64,000 nt of DNA from Fodinibius sp034521915 (GCF_034521915.1 NZ_JAXHLU010000016.1:124001-188000); one strand, 5' to 3'; positions 25,876 through 35,316 are shown, counted from the stretch's first letter. Numbers and translations: made by a program. Notes: generated by a model from the sequence alone, not told the origin.

Positions 25876-28602
25876 TTAAAATCCACGTGGACGGCGCCCA
25901 CTGTTGCTGGAAGAACGCTCGAGGTTATTAAGACCGGGCAGTTTCTGGAAGATGCTCTGCAGTCGTCCTGCATTTACGCGCAGTGAAAAGAAGTAGTACT
26001 GGTTATCTCCAAACGGATTCATTGTAAATGACAGATCCCAGCAGTGTAGGTTACGATTTAGCGAAAACTGGGAAGGGGTGAGCTCTTTTGCAACTAGATC
26101 ATAACCAATTTGGGTGCGGAAATCCCATTTTGGAGTAAGTTTTAAGTTGATGTTCCGGGCGTTTATAGTTGCTGATTTGTTGTTATCTGCATTGGGGGCC
26201 GGATTTAAATTCCAGCGATAACTAAAATCAATAGAAAAAGAGAGCGGTGAATTAAAGCCTCTTACCGGTCGACTGTTAAAATGGGGATCAACGGGATGGA
26301 AGATGCTCTGGTTCAGCGGATTGTACTGCTGCGGATAATGTGGTTTGTCATTTGCTTGAAAGCCCCCTTCGCCCCACTTAACCGAGTAACTGGTACTGGT
26401 GGAAAATGATGTGAGCTCAAAAGGCTTGTTCTCTGTTTGAATTAAAAAGTCATCGACACGAGCCCCCTGCTCATTTCGATCATAAAAATTGAAGTTGGCA
26501 TTGGCACGAATATTTAATCCCGGTAAAATTTTTGCTCTTATGCTTGTATTCAAATTGCTAAGCTTAAGACTGTCTGCGGCAAAATTATAGCTCGAGCTTA
26601 GGCTTAACTGATCAATAAGATTAATGATGTCTTCTTTTTTTTCACCGGTGGAATCGCGCTCCACTTTTTTAGCTTCAAAGGTGTTATTTAAGCTAAAATT
26701 GATAGATCGCTGCTCTCTTCCTGAGGGGCCTCTAAAAACCTCATTTTCAAAAATAGAGTAGCGCTGTGTTGGAGGTTCTTGACCCGGCGTAGCAGCAGTG
26801 TCAGTCTGTACAGTGCGATAGTAGCCCCATGATTCACTTTGAAAATTAGGGCTGTAGCTTAAAGAAATTGAGGGGGTAAGGACGTGACGAACACTCTGGA
26901 AGTTGCCAATGTTCAGGTTCATTAATCCATAAAGCTTAGTACTAAAATTTAGGCTTGTACTAAATTCCCGGGCTGAGGTAAATCCGCGCACTTGTTCCTC
27001 TTCTACGCGAACAGAGTCTGGATTAAATGTCTTTCGGGTTGAAGTGGGATACCAGTATTCGGTATAGTCACCGCTGGCACTAACATTTAAATATTGGCTG
27101 GGAATAAGCTGATTCATTCGCAGATCAACTTGCTGGCGAAATCCATATTTATAATGATCATTATTATCGGTGGCTTTGCGGTATTTGGCGGGATCGAGTA
27201 GGGCTTCGAACCAATTGACATTCGCAGAGTCACCGGCCGTTGGTCGGAATTCGAAATCAGAGCTAAAATTATTCTGATAGTTTATCGAGAGGCTTTCATA
27301 CCATTTTGATTCTTGTCCGGTAGTTTGTTGATCGCCCGCAAATGGCGTAAATCGTTTGGGATTGAACGTTATTTCAGGTCCAGAAAGCCTGGTTACATTG
27401 GTGGCAAAATTTTGGTTATGCCGAATGGATGCATTGAAATTATAGTCGCCTTCAGGATGTCGATATCGGTAATTAAGATTTGAGCGGGTACTGGTTTCTG
27501 CTCGCTCATCCGGATCGTAAGAGTTACGCTGGAAGTAATCCTGTGTACGAAGATTGATATTTGCATCAATATTGGCATATGGAGAAAAATCCTGACTGTG
27601 GCTGATGCTCAGTGATTTTTGGACATTGGTGGTGAAATCGGGGTCAGTAGGTTCGAGTCCGCTATTTTCTCTCGAATATCCAATTTCGATGTTGCCGTTT
27701 AATTTATCCCGAATGCGGTAATTTGATCGAGCATTAAAGTAATATGAGCCGGATGTAAAAATATCGACGGAAGCCTGTCCTGTAAGATAATCGTTAAAGT
27801 ATTGAAACCATCCGAAATTTTGCAGGCCTATACCGCGACTTTGTCGCTGTTGATAAGCATAGGTAGGTTCAAGCAGTCCCGATTGTTTTTTATCGAACTT
27901 ACCGGGCAGATAACCAAACGGGAAAATGAGCGGATAGGGGATATCGAGAATATACAGCCGTGCTCGTTCAAAGAAAATTTCCTCTTCGTCCACTACTTTC
28001 ATCTTAGCAGCTTTTATGTAATAGTGCGGGTGATCGAGCTGACAGGTAGAATAGATGGCATCTTCGAGATAAACAACATGGGGACTTTCATTTTTCACCT
28101 TTGTACCAATCAGGTTGCCATCCTGAACTCCAACTCGAGCTACCTCAAAACGTCCTTTTTCGGTTTTGTAATTAAAGTCTATCCTGTTGCTGCGAACGCG
28201 GTCGCCGTCGCGGATCAGGACGGGTTGTGAGAGCGTATCTTGTGGTGTTTGAGTGTTGGCACTTACCAAGCTGCTGTCGAGGTTCATAGCAACCTTGCCG
28301 GCTTTTAGTTCTCCAGAGCTGTGGACAACATTTGCTGAACCATACAGGGTGGCAATGCGCTGTTTTTCAAAGTCGAACGTCAGCGAATCGCTGGCTTGAA
28401 AATTAACCTGCCCTTCCTGTTCGGGTTGGCTTGCTGATTGCTGGCCTTGTTGTGCACCCGGCCGGCCTTCAGGAACCGTTTGTTCTTGCAGGGTATCCCG
28501 AACTGCTGTAGTGTCTTGTCCCAAAAGGGGTTGGGTGATTACCAAGAATAGAAACAGCATCAATCCAAAATAGCCGCAAAAATATTTAAACGATGTATTC
28601 AT
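25876..28602 (-). CDS. lptD: LPS-assembly protein LptD-like outer-membrane protein
   Basis: A 908-residue outer-membrane protein. A signal peptide (about residues 1-29) is followed by a Gln-rich linker and an OstA/LptA-like beta-jellyroll (about 60-200; LTFDFEKQRIATLYGSANV). The motif FPFGYLPGKFDKKQSGLL lies near residue 228, and the rest, to the C-terminus, is a transmembrane barrel with alternating aromatic strands. LptD inserts lipopolysaccharide into the outer leaflet. The C-terminal proline/arginine tail (SGRRPRGF) after the last strand is unusual. It is a monocistronic minus-strand gene. Confidence 0.87.
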   Translation of the reverse strand: MNTSFKYFCGYFGLMLFLFLVITQPLLGQDTTAVRDTLQEQTVPEGRPGAQQGQQSASQPEQEGQVNFQASDSLTFDFEKQRIATLYGSANVVHSSGELKAGKVAMNLDSSLVSANTQTPQDTLSQPVLIRDGDRVRSNRIDFNYKTEKGRFEVARVGVQDGNLIGTKVKNESPHVVYLEDAIYSTCQLDHPHYYIKAAKMKVVDEEEIFFERARLYILDIPYPLIFPFGYLPGKFDKKQSGLLEPTYAYQQRQSRGIGLQNFGWFQYFNDYLTGQASVDIFTSGSYYFNARSNYRIRDKLNGNIEIGYSRENSGLEPTDPDFTTNVQKSLSISHSQDFSPYANIDANINLRTQDYFQRNSYDPDERAETSTRSNLNYRYRHPEGDYNFNASIRHNQNFATNVTRLSGPEITFNPKRFTPFAGDQQTTGQESKWYESLSINYQNNFSSDFEFRPTAGDSANVNWFEALLDPAKYRKATDNNDHYKYGFRQQVDLRMNQLIPSQYLNVSASGDYTEYWYPTSTRKTFNPDSVRVEEEQVRGFTSAREFSTSLNFSTKLYGLMNLNIGNFQSVRHVLTPSISLSYSPNFQSESWGYYRTVQTDTAATPGQEPPTQRYSIFENEVFRGPSGREQRSINFSLNNTFEAKKVERDSTGEKKEDIINLIDQLSLSSSYNFAADSLKLSNLNTSIRAKILPGLNIRANANFNFYDRNEQGARVDDFLIQTENKPFELTSFSTSTSYSVKWGEGGFQANDKPHYPQQYNPLNQSIFHPVDPHFNSRPVRGFNSPLSFSIDFSYRWNLNPAPNADNNKSATINARNINLKLTPKWDFRTQIGYDLVAKELTPSQFSLNRNLHCWDLSFTMNPFGDNQYYFFSLRVNAGRLQSIFQKLPGLNNLERSSSNSGRRPRGF

Positions 28603-28711
28603 GCGATTGATGCCGGTAGTGCGTTAAACAGTGTTTGGATGTTAAGAAAAATGTAAGCTTATATAGTATAAGGCAGAAGTGAAAAGAAACGAAGTTTTAC
28701 GAAAAGTACAG

Positions 28712-29038
28712 CTAATCAACTTCTTTAATCTTATAAACCGTTTCTCCTTCCTTCTTCATGCCATACTCTTCGCGGGCAATACGTTCCAGGAGAAAAGGAT
28801 CGGTTTCAAGATTTTCGATTTTTTGCTTAAGAACCTCGGTTTCGCTTTTTAGCTGTTCCTTTTTTTCCTTAAGCTCGGCTTTCCGCTGGTTGAGTTCAAT
28901 ACGTGTCCAGATGCTATAGGTGTCGATAAAGGTAAACCATACCACAATAATACCAGCCAGAATAAGGGCAAGAAAAGATTTGCGCCACCGCAAGGGATTT
29001 AATAATTGGTAATTCATCAGCGAAGTTGCTTTAAGCAA
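28712..29038 (-). CDS. septum formation initiator (FtsB/DivIC-like) protein
   Basis: A 108-residue single-pass membrane protein. The transmembrane helix lies at about residues 20-38 (SFLALILAGIIVVWFTF), followed by a Lys/Glu-rich coiled coil (about 45-80) and the family motif ERIAREEYGMKKEGETVYKI at the C-terminus. FtsB/DivIC proteins join the FtsL-FtsQ core of the cell-division complex. It lies 109 bases upstream of lptD, on the same strand. Confidence 0.87.
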   Translation of the reverse strand: MLKATSLMNYQLLNPLRWRKSFLALILAGIIVVWFTFIDTYSIWTRIELNQRKAELKEKKEQLKSETEVLKQKIENLETDPFLLERIAREEYGMKKEGETVYKIKEVD

Positions 29039-29096
29039 TAGTAATGGCGAACATTAGGGTCGAAAATACTACAAATTATAGATCAAACACAACCAA

Positions 29097-29347
29097 ATGA
29101 AGGGCAGGCTTTTTCTATTGTATGGATTCTTATTTTTGTTGCCCTTCTATCTGCAGGCAAAAGTGGCCGTACAGGATACCAGCTCGACTGAGTGGATCAA
29201 AGCATACGTTAATCAACCTGCAGACTATTCCGTTGCATTGCCCGGGAACGAAATGGTCCGTTTACGAATATCGAGCAGCTCAAAAATATAAGGGGCATTG
29301 GTCCCAGGACTATGGATAAGCTGCGTCCCAATGTGGTTGTGGAGTAG
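29097..29347 (+). pseudogene. broken ComEA-like helix-hairpin-helix gene
   Basis: The frame starting at 29097 begins with a signal peptide (MKGRLFLLYGFLFLLPFYLQ) and reads VNQPADYS, then loses homology and stops at 29291. From about 29240 a different frame reads ARERNGPFTNIEQLKNIRGI followed by GPRTMDKLRPNVVV and stops at 29345-29347. That is the second half of a ComEA-type helix-hairpin-helix DNA-binding domain. The first hairpin with its LPGIG motif is missing, so about ten or more codons appear deleted with a change of frame. ComEA proteins bind incoming DNA during transformation. Confidence 0.7.
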
Positions 29348-29450
29348 AAATAACTGAGAAATGTGCTAAAATTTGTTTTATTAAAACGCAGTTTTGGATG
29401 AGTATTTACCTGCTGTAATGAGGTAGATCGTGATTTTAAGTTAATGAACT

Positions 29451-30377
29451 ATGAATGAATCTATTGATGCCTTACGCTTGAATCTGGGTGAGGGCGGGCT
29501 GCTGGTGATGAATATATCGCTGGCTGTAATTATGTTTGGCGTGGCGCTGGAGTTGTCGATTACCGATTTCAAACGCGTTATTAAAGATCCCAAGTCTACC
29601 TTAGTAGGTATTTTGTCGCAGTTTTTATTGCTTCCGGCGATAACATTTTTGCTGGTGCTCTTTTTTGAGCCGCATCCGAGCATGGCACTGGGGATGTTTA
29701 TGGTTGCAGCTTGTCCGGGTGGAAATGTATCCAACTTTTTTTCGTTACTGGCCAAAGGCAATGCAGCATTGTCGGTAAGCATGACGGCTATTGTAACCAC
29801 TTCGGCCATTATTATGACTCCCTTTAATTTTACGCTCTGGGCCAGTTTATATGAACCCACGAGTATAATATTGAGAGACATCCATATAAATTTGTGGGAA
29901 GTTTTTAAGATAATCGGTTTAATATTGGGTATCCCGCTTATTTTGGGGATGAGTGTTCGCCATTACAGAGAAGAATTGGCCAAACGAATTTCAGGCTGGA
30001 TTAAGGGTTTTGGAATCGTCTTTTTTGCAGGCTTTGTGCTTGTAGCCTTTGGTATGAATTTTGAAAATTTTCTGAGCTATGTGCATTTGGTTATTGGGCT
30101 CGTATTTTTTCACAATGCTTTTGCCCTTTCAGGTGGATATGCGCTGGCTTCTATATTTAATCTGCCCTATAAAGATCGAAAATCAATTGCTATTGAAACC
30201 GGTATCCAAAATTCCGGCCTGGGGCTACTGCTCATTTTCAACTTTTTTGAAGGATTGGGAGGTATGGCCCTTGTTGCCGCGTGGTGGGGTATTTGGCATA
30301 TTATTACCGGTCTGGGCATCGGTTGGTACTGGTCTATAGGAAAATCAGCTTTACAACAAGTATTTAGCAATGCGTAA
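29451..30377 (+). CDS. bile acid:sodium symporter family (BASS) transporter
   Basis: A 308-residue inner-membrane protein with about nine to ten helices. The family motifs are visible: the VALELSITDFKRV segment near residue 30, ACPGGNVSNFFSLLAKGNAALSVSM near 85 (crossover motif), and IETGIQNSGLGLLLIFNFF near 245, which matches the sodium-site helix. Substrates range from bile acids to pyruvate and pantothenate; this one is unknown. It overlaps the next gene by eight bases, so the two are translationally coupled. Confidence 0.9.
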   Translation: MNESIDALRLNLGEGGLLVMNISLAVIMFGVALELSITDFKRVIKDPKSTLVGILSQFLLLPAITFLLVLFFEPHPSMALGMFMVAACPGGNVSNFFSLLAKGNAALSVSMTAIVTTSAIIMTPFNFTLWASLYEPTSIILRDIHINLWEVFKIIGLILGIPLILGMSVRHYREELAKRISGWIKGFGIVFFAGFVLVAFGMNFENFLSYVHLVIGLVFFHNAFALSGGYALASIFNLPYKDRKSIAIETGIQNSGLGLLLIFNFFEGLGGMALVAAWWGIWHIITGLGIGWYWSIGKSALQQVFSNA

Positions 30378-31641
30378 GAATTATCTCTGGTATCAATTTT
30401 TCAGGTATGGCATTATTCGTCCGGCGTTAAACCTTTTTTATTCCGATATAACGGTCATCGGAAGAGAGCATGTGCCGGAAAATAAACCGGTAATGTTTAT
30501 AGCCAATCATCAGAATTCTTTTCTGGATGCGTTGCATATTGTTAACAATACGAGGCATTTTGTTCACTTTTTAACTCGCGCCGAGGCTTATGGCAATCCG
30601 ATATTAGATCGTTTTTTCTATTCGCTGAACATGCTCCCGGTCTATCGTGCCCGAGATGGTTTCGGAACCATCAAACGTAATGAACAAATTTTTGAAGAGT
30701 GTTATGAGCGCCTTGCTCGGAATGATGCCCTGCTGGTGTTCGCTGAGGCAAGCCATGTTATGGAGCGGCGCATACGTCCGCTTAGTAAAGGATTTACCCG
30801 CATCGTTTTTGGTGTGGAGGAGAAATATAATTGGGATTTGGACCTGCAGATCGTACCTGTTGGCATCAGCTATGGAAAACACCGAAAGTCTCGGTCCCCT
30901 GTGCGCATAGAATTTGGAGAAGTGGTTCCGGCTTTGCAATACAAGAAGGAATATCGGGTGGATGAACGCGAGGCCGCCCACGCGTTAAAGATGGAGATTG
31001 CGGATCGTTTGAAAAATCTGACGCTGCATATCCCCAATAAGAAGCACTACGCTTTATATCAGCTAATGCTCGATGAGCTGGAGCCCAATCGTAAAGAGCT
31101 GCTGGAACCTGAGCTGGTTAATCGTCGCGCCACAGTCATTGCTGAGCATCTAAATGGTGAGCTGGTAGAGGAATCAGAGTTTTTGCTGGAAAAAGCCGAT
31201 CAATATGATATTACTCTTCAGGAAGTAGCGAACCCTGTTTCGATTGGAATGAAGGATATTATATTGATTCCTCTTTATGCTTTTTCAATGCTTAACAATG
31301 CATTGCCTTATCAGCTTGTCAGGTGGTTGGTAAATAGCTATCTGGAGGACGAAGCCTTTGAGGCTTCCGTGAAATTTATAGTGGGATTATTATTGCCGTT
31401 CTATTACTTGGCTATTGCTCTCATCTTGTATTTAGTGGGATTGGACACGCCCTGGATAGTGGCATATGTTTTAGGAAGTCTCGTTACGGCTTCCTTATTT
31501 GTGCGGGGGAAAGATCTGCTGGTATCCAAATTGATTGATAAGAAAAAGCGGTCAACATTACTGGATAATGAAAAATTTGCCGAAAAGTTGAAAAAGTTTA
31601 AAAACCTGAGATCCGAATTGTTCGATCAACGGGAAGACTAA
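30370..31641 (+). CDS. lysophospholipid acyltransferase (PlsC-like)
   Basis: A 423-residue membrane acyltransferase. The acyltransferase motif reads NHQNSFLDAL near residue 49 (His and Asp spaced by five, a form found in a PlsC subgroup). The second motif is FAEASHVMERRIRPLSKG, where most members have FPEG. The C-terminal 130 residues carry at least two strong hydrophobic stretches (about 335-380) not found in short PlsC proteins. A role in phospholipid or ether-lipid acylation is inferred. It overlaps the BASS gene start to stop and converges with yraN nine bases away. Confidence 0.85.
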   Translation: MRKNYLWYQFFRYGIIRPALNLFYSDITVIGREHVPENKPVMFIANHQNSFLDALHIVNNTRHFVHFLTRAEAYGNPILDRFFYSLNMLPVYRARDGFGTIKRNEQIFEECYERLARNDALLVFAEASHVMERRIRPLSKGFTRIVFGVEEKYNWDLDLQIVPVGISYGKHRKSRSPVRIEFGEVVPALQYKKEYRVDEREAAHALKMEIADRLKNLTLHIPNKKHYALYQLMLDELEPNRKELLEPELVNRRATVIAEHLNGELVEESEFLLEKADQYDITLQEVANPVSIGMKDIILIPLYAFSMLNNALPYQLVRWLVNSYLEDEAFEASVKFIVGLLLPFYYLAIALILYLVGLDTPWIVAYVLGSLVTASLFVRGKDLLVSKLIDKKKRSTLLDNEKFAEKLKKFKNLRSELFDQRED

Positions 31642-31650
31642 GTTTGTAGA

Positions 31651-32028
31651 TTATCGTCCCTGTGTAAAAGCATTTTCAAAGTGTTTGATATCCGGAGCCT
31701 CATTATTTTTTTGGAGGATAGAAACGATATCAAAACGTACAGGCGCCCCATCCATCTTCCGCTCATAAATCCATGCCTCGGCCGCTTTATAGACATTCTG
31801 AATCTTTTCCTCATCCACAAACTCTTCCGGTTCGCCGAAGGTATTTGAGGAGCGCGTTTTAACTTCTGCGAAAACAATGCAGGTCTCATTATCATAAGCT
31901 ACGATATCAACCTCGGCGCGCTCAAAATGGTAATTCCGTTCCAGAATAGTGTAACCTTTTGATTCAAGGTAGGCAGCAGCCAGTTCTTCGCCCTCATCGC
32001 CAATTTCTCTTGTCGTCTTTTTACTCAT
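31651..32028 (-). CDS. YraN (UPF0102) family nuclease-fold protein
   Basis: A 125-residue protein of the UPF0102/YraN family with a PD-(D/E)xK nuclease fold: GEELAAAYLESKGYTILERNY, AEVDIVAYD and VFAEVKTRSS supply the Asp and the Glu-x-Lys pair. Its function is not established; links to recombination or repair have been suggested for homologues. Its start overlaps the stop of the GbsR-like gene by eight bases, so it is probably translated together with the regulator. Confidence 0.9.
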   Translation of the reverse strand: MSKKTTREIGDEGEELAAAYLESKGYTILERNYHFERAEVDIVAYDNETCIVFAEVKTRSSNTFGEPEEFVDEEKIQNVYKAAEAWIYERKMDGAPVRFDIVSILQKNNEAPDIKHFENAFTQGR

Positions 32029-32620
32029 GATGTTGGGGTGGAGATGAAGAATCCGATTTTGATCCTGTTATGGTGTGTTTCATTTCAGCCAGTTTAACCA
32101 GATGCTTCAGGAACTTTAGGTTCTTCTTGTTGATGTATGGTAACAGTGCCTCCGTAAACCGTTCAAACATTTCCAGAAACTCGGTAAACTTTTCGATTCG
32201 TTTCTGAAAATCCTGTTCCTCCTCAGAGAGAGATTCTTTTTCTTCGAAAAGGTCGAGTGTTTTGTTCAGATTCTGTCGGATAGGCGCCACCTCGCGCTGT
32301 TGCCGCTCCCTGATAATAGTAGAAACAATATTCCAGACGTCTTTCTCGGCGGTGTAAAAATCCCTGCGACTTCCCTTGAAATGTTCCTTGTGAATTAGCT
32401 GCCACTGCAACAGGTTGCGCAGGTTCATGTTGGCATTGCCGCGTGAAATATCAAGCTGATCCATGATGGCATCCGTATCCAGCGGGTCAGACTCGGCATA
32501 CAACAGGGCATGAATTTGAGCCATCGTTTTGTTGATACCCCAGGCCGATGCCATCTCCCCCCAAAGCAAAATAAATTGCTCTAATGCTTCTTCATGGGTT
32601 TGGGAGCGAGATTCATTCAC
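32021..32620 (-). CDS. GbsR/MarR-family transcriptional regulator
   Basis: A 199-residue winged helix-turn-helix regulator. The N-terminal half contains the DNA-binding domain, with LDTDAIMDQLDISRGNANMN (about residues 50-70) as the recognition region and a wing near KEHFKGSRRDFY. The C-terminal half is helical and charged (LFEEKESLSEEEQDFQKRI) and probably dimerises. GbsR proteins often control osmolyte genes; the target here is unknown. It overlaps yraN. Confidence 0.85.
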   Translation of the reverse strand: MNESRSQTHEEALEQFILLWGEMASAWGINKTMAQIHALLYAESDPLDTDAIMDQLDISRGNANMNLRNLLQWQLIHKEHFKGSRRDFYTAEKDVWNIVSTIIRERQQREVAPIRQNLNKTLDLFEEKESLSEEEQDFQKRIEKFTEFLEMFERFTEALLPYINKKNLKFLKHLVKLAEMKHTITGSKSDSSSPPQHHE

Positions 32621-32641
32621 ACGCTTGGAATCTAAAGTTAA

Positions 32642-32917
32642 TTAATTGGTATTAGTTTTGGAGGAACAAGCTCCACTAGCACAGCATGATGTGTTATTGG
32701 CTTGTGCTTTTTCTTTGGCACGCTTTTCCTTGCGGTCACTGTTTTTATAATCCGTAACATAAAAGCCGTCGCCTTTATATACAACGCCGCCACCGCCGGA
32801 AATTACGCGCTTTACTTTTTGTCCGGTTTCGGGGCATTCTTCGAGCGCGTCATCTTTAATGCTTTGCTTGATTTCAAAGGTAGTTCCGTCTTCTCGTTTG
32901 TACTTATATGTTGGCAT
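32642..32917 (-). CDS. FmdB-like protein lacking the usual zinc ribbon cysteines
   Basis: A 91-residue protein with the FmdB-family order: MPTYKYKREDG start, an FEIKQSI segment, then ECPETGQKVKRVISGGGG, KGDGFYVTDYKNS and a Lys/Ala-rich tail. Normal FmdB proteins bind zinc through CxxCG and CPxCG; here the first pair is absent and the second is reduced to CPETG. Instead a Cys cluster (CCASGACSS) sits at the C-terminus. Role unknown. It is monocistronic and 21 bases downstream of the GbsR-like gene. Confidence 0.75.
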   Translation of the reverse strand: MPTYKYKREDGTTFEIKQSIKDDALEECPETGQKVKRVISGGGGVVYKGDGFYVTDYKNSDRKEKRAKEKAQANNTSCCASGACSSKTNTN

Positions 32918-33007
32918 AATTGATAATACTTTTTATTTGATTCTGATAGCAGTGAAGAATAGCATAAAATGTGCCAAAATGGTTTGTTGGTACAAATTTA
33001 CAGTATG

Positions 33008-34201
33008 CTATGTTAATTCTTGCAGACCTGTTTGTAATCGCTTAATTGCTTCCTTGAGATCATCCATTGATGATGCATAACTGAGTCTCATGCCTTTGGG
33101 TTCCCCGAATGCATCGCCGGGTACGGCTGCCAGCCCGTGTTCCTCGATCAGATACATGCATAAATCGGTACTCGATTCAATGGTATTTCCGCTTGGTGAT
33201 GTGGTTCCGAGATAATGTGAGATATCAGGGAATACATAAAAAGCACCGGAAGGTTTAAAGCATTTGAGTCCGTCGATATTTGATAATGCATCTACGATAT
33301 AATCACGACGCTTTTTAAATGAGTTACGCATGTTTTTAACGGCCTCAAGATCACCGCGGTAGGCTGCTTCGCCCGCTTTTTGTGAAATGCTGGATGGAGC
33401 GGAGGTTTCCTGGCTCTGTATTTTAGCAACGGCATCGGCAAATGGTTTGGGCGCCGCGAGGTACCCGAGACGCCAGCCCGTCATCGCAAATCCCTTTGAA
33501 AACCCGTTAATGAGTACCGTGCGTTCTTTAAGTTCCGGTGCGATGTTTAGGATACTTACATGATCATTATCAAAAACAATGTATTCGTAAATTTCGTCCG
33601 AGATGATATTAACTTGGGGATGATCGGCCAGTACTTCCGCCAAAGCCTTAAGTTCATCGGCGCTGTAGCAGGTACCCGTTGGATTGGAGGGAGAACAGAG
33701 CATTATTGCTTTGGTGTTTTCAGTAATAGCGTTTTCAAGCTGCTCCGGAGTCATCCGGTAGTTATTTTCAAATGAAGTTCGCACCGTTACCGGCGTACCC
33801 CCCGCTATATTAACCATCTGTGGATAAGAAACCCAGTAGGGCGTAGGAATGATAACTTCATCGCCTTCGTCAACCATGGCCAGCATGCTAAAGCCTAGTG
33901 CCTGCTTGGCGCCGTTGGTACAGACGATCTGGGAAGGATCGTAATTAAGCTTATTGTCGCGCCTCAGTTTATCCGAAATACTTTGGCGCAGTTCGGGCGT
34001 ACCGGTATTCATCGTATAGCCGTGAAAGCCGTCATTAATGGCTTTAATGGCCGCATCGCAAATATGACGGGGTGTTTTAAAATCGGGCTCACCGGCGCTT
34101 AGTGATACAACAGATTTACCCTGGCGGGTTAATTCTTTTGCTTTGGCAGAAATAGCCAGAGTTTCGGAGGGAGAAACAGCTTGCGCTCGTTTTGAGATCA
34201 T
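33008..34201 (-). CDS. PLP-dependent aminotransferase (class I, aspartate-type)
   Basis: A 397-residue fold-type I aminotransferase from ATG 34201 (an upstream TTG at 34213 is the alternative). Motifs: SLSAGEPDFKTP near residue 35, CTNGAKQAL near 95, SPSNPTGTCY near 170, and the PLP lysine in NGFSKGFAMTGWRLGY near 235. The Arg that binds the substrate carboxylate lies in MRLSYASS near the end. Closest to the bacterial aspartate/prephenate-type I-gamma aminotransferases. It is monocistronic. Confidence 0.92.
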   Translation of the reverse strand: MISKRAQAVSPSETLAISAKAKELTRQGKSVVSLSAGEPDFKTPRHICDAAIKAINDGFHGYTMNTGTPELRQSISDKLRRDNKLNYDPSQIVCTNGAKQALGFSMLAMVDEGDEVIIPTPYWVSYPQMVNIAGGTPVTVRTSFENNYRMTPEQLENAITENTKAIMLCSPSNPTGTCYSADELKALAEVLADHPQVNIISDEIYEYIVFDNDHVSILNIAPELKERTVLINGFSKGFAMTGWRLGYLAAPKPFADAVAKIQSQETSAPSSISQKAGEAAYRGDLEAVKNMRNSFKKRRDYIVDALSNIDGLKCFKPSGAFYVFPDISHYLGTTSPSGNTIESSTDLCMYLIEEHGLAAVPGDAFGEPKGMRLSYASSMDDLKEAIKRLQTGLQELT

Positions 34202-34557
34202 AACGCTATCCAATCAGTTGCTTTAAATCAGTTTAAGAAAGTACTGAAAATAGAAAAAAGTCTGCTTTTATTCTAAGATTGCTTTGGGCGCAGATTAGAA
34301 TTTAACTCTAAAAAACTTCTTGTAAGTTAAAAGCGCGTAGGATTCCTGTGGTTTTTAATCATACTGTTTGTTCGTACTCCTCAAATCTGTAGCTGTATGC
34401 TCCCCATAGCTCCAAGGAATTTACACTCTCAAAAACGAGGTGGTAAAGCTGAGAAGTACAACTTCTTCGCAGCTATGTAATAGAAAAAAGTGTGCTCTAT
34501 TTCTATGTATTTATGAGATGGATATCCTGGAGGCAGTTAAACAGGTAGCAATTAATA
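34202..34557. other. gap upstream of the aminotransferase, no gene seen
   Basis: About 356 bases of AT-rich sequence. I found no open frame with coding character. A weak stem-loop around 34449-34474 (GCTG with CAGC around an AGAAGTACAACTTCT palindrome) is the only structure. It holds the promoter of the aminotransferase gene, which I could not place. Confidence 0.4.
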
Positions 34558-34783
34558 GCCTGGAGGCCTTTGCAAAACCCGAAAATTAAGCTTGTCATTG
34601 CGAGCCTGAGAAGCCTGCCTGCGCGGAGCCTTCTATAAAATATGGCTTATGATGTTACAAAAGCTTCGGCATAGGCAGGCAATCTCCCGATCAAAGCTTC
34701 TAAAAGGAGATCGCTGCATTACATTCCCCGCATAGGCGGGACACGGCGCGATGACAGTATGGTTTTGCAAAGACCTCAGCCTG
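34558..34783. repeat. palindromic intergenic element, copy 2 (MITE-like)
   Basis: About 225 bases with outer inverted arms: GGAGGCCTTTGCAAAACC at the left and the complement GGTTTTGCAAAGACCTC at the right. The 68-base hairpin core is at 34613-34680 and matches the core of copy 1 at 60 of 68 positions by hand alignment. TGTCATTGCGAG follows the left arm and CGCGATGACAG precedes the right arm. It fills the gap between the aminotransferase and coaD. Confidence 0.8.
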
Positions 34784-34815
34784 TTAATTCATGACCGGGG
34801 ATAAATCAATCTGGA

Positions 34816-35316
34816 TTACTTTTCTCTATCCTTGAACTTTTCGTGCAGAGCCTCTGCAACGTGGTTGGGCACAAAGGATGATAGATCACCACCCCAATAT
34901 GCAATTTCCCTGACCAACGATGCCGATATAAAGGTAAGCTGCTCGTTGGGCATCAGAAAAACGGTATCAACTTCAGGAGCTAGTCGACGATTGGTGAGCG
35001 CCATGCGAAATTCATATTCAAAATCGGATACCTGTCGCACACCGCGTACCAAAGTTTGCGCATCGCGTTCCTTGGCAAAGTCGACCAGCAGGCCGGTGAA
35101 CTGTTGAATCTCGACGCGATCAGCCCATGATTTGTCTGAAAGATATTCTTTAATGAGGGCTTCTCGTTCATCCCCTGAAAAGACGGTCTCTTTCTTGTTG
35201 TTTACGGCAATGGTAATGATGACCTTATCAAAGAGTTCGGTAGCGCGTTCAAGAATATCCAGATGTCCGTAGGTGATGGGGTCAAATGATCCGGGATAGA
35301 GTGCAAGCGTTTCCAT
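34816..35316 (-). CDS. coaD: phosphopantetheine adenylyltransferase
   Basis: Makes dephospho-CoA from 4'-phosphopantetheine and ATP, the next-to-last step of CoA synthesis. The protein has 166 residues, normal for the family. The nucleotidyltransferase HxGH-like motif is in YPGSFDPITYGHLDI at the N-terminus, LVRGVRQVSDFEYEFRMA lies near residue 88, and the SSSLVRE-type motif appears as FISASLVREIAYWGGD. It lies 12 bases after rsmD in a group of small conserved minus-strand genes. Confidence 0.96.
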   Translation of the reverse strand: METLALYPGSFDPITYGHLDILERATELFDKVIITIAVNNKKETVFSGDEREALIKEYLSDKSWADRVEIQQFTGLLVDFAKERDAQTLVRGVRQVSDFEYEFRMALTNRRLAPEVDTVFLMPNEQLTFISASLVREIAYWGGDLSSFVPNHVAEALHEKFKDREK

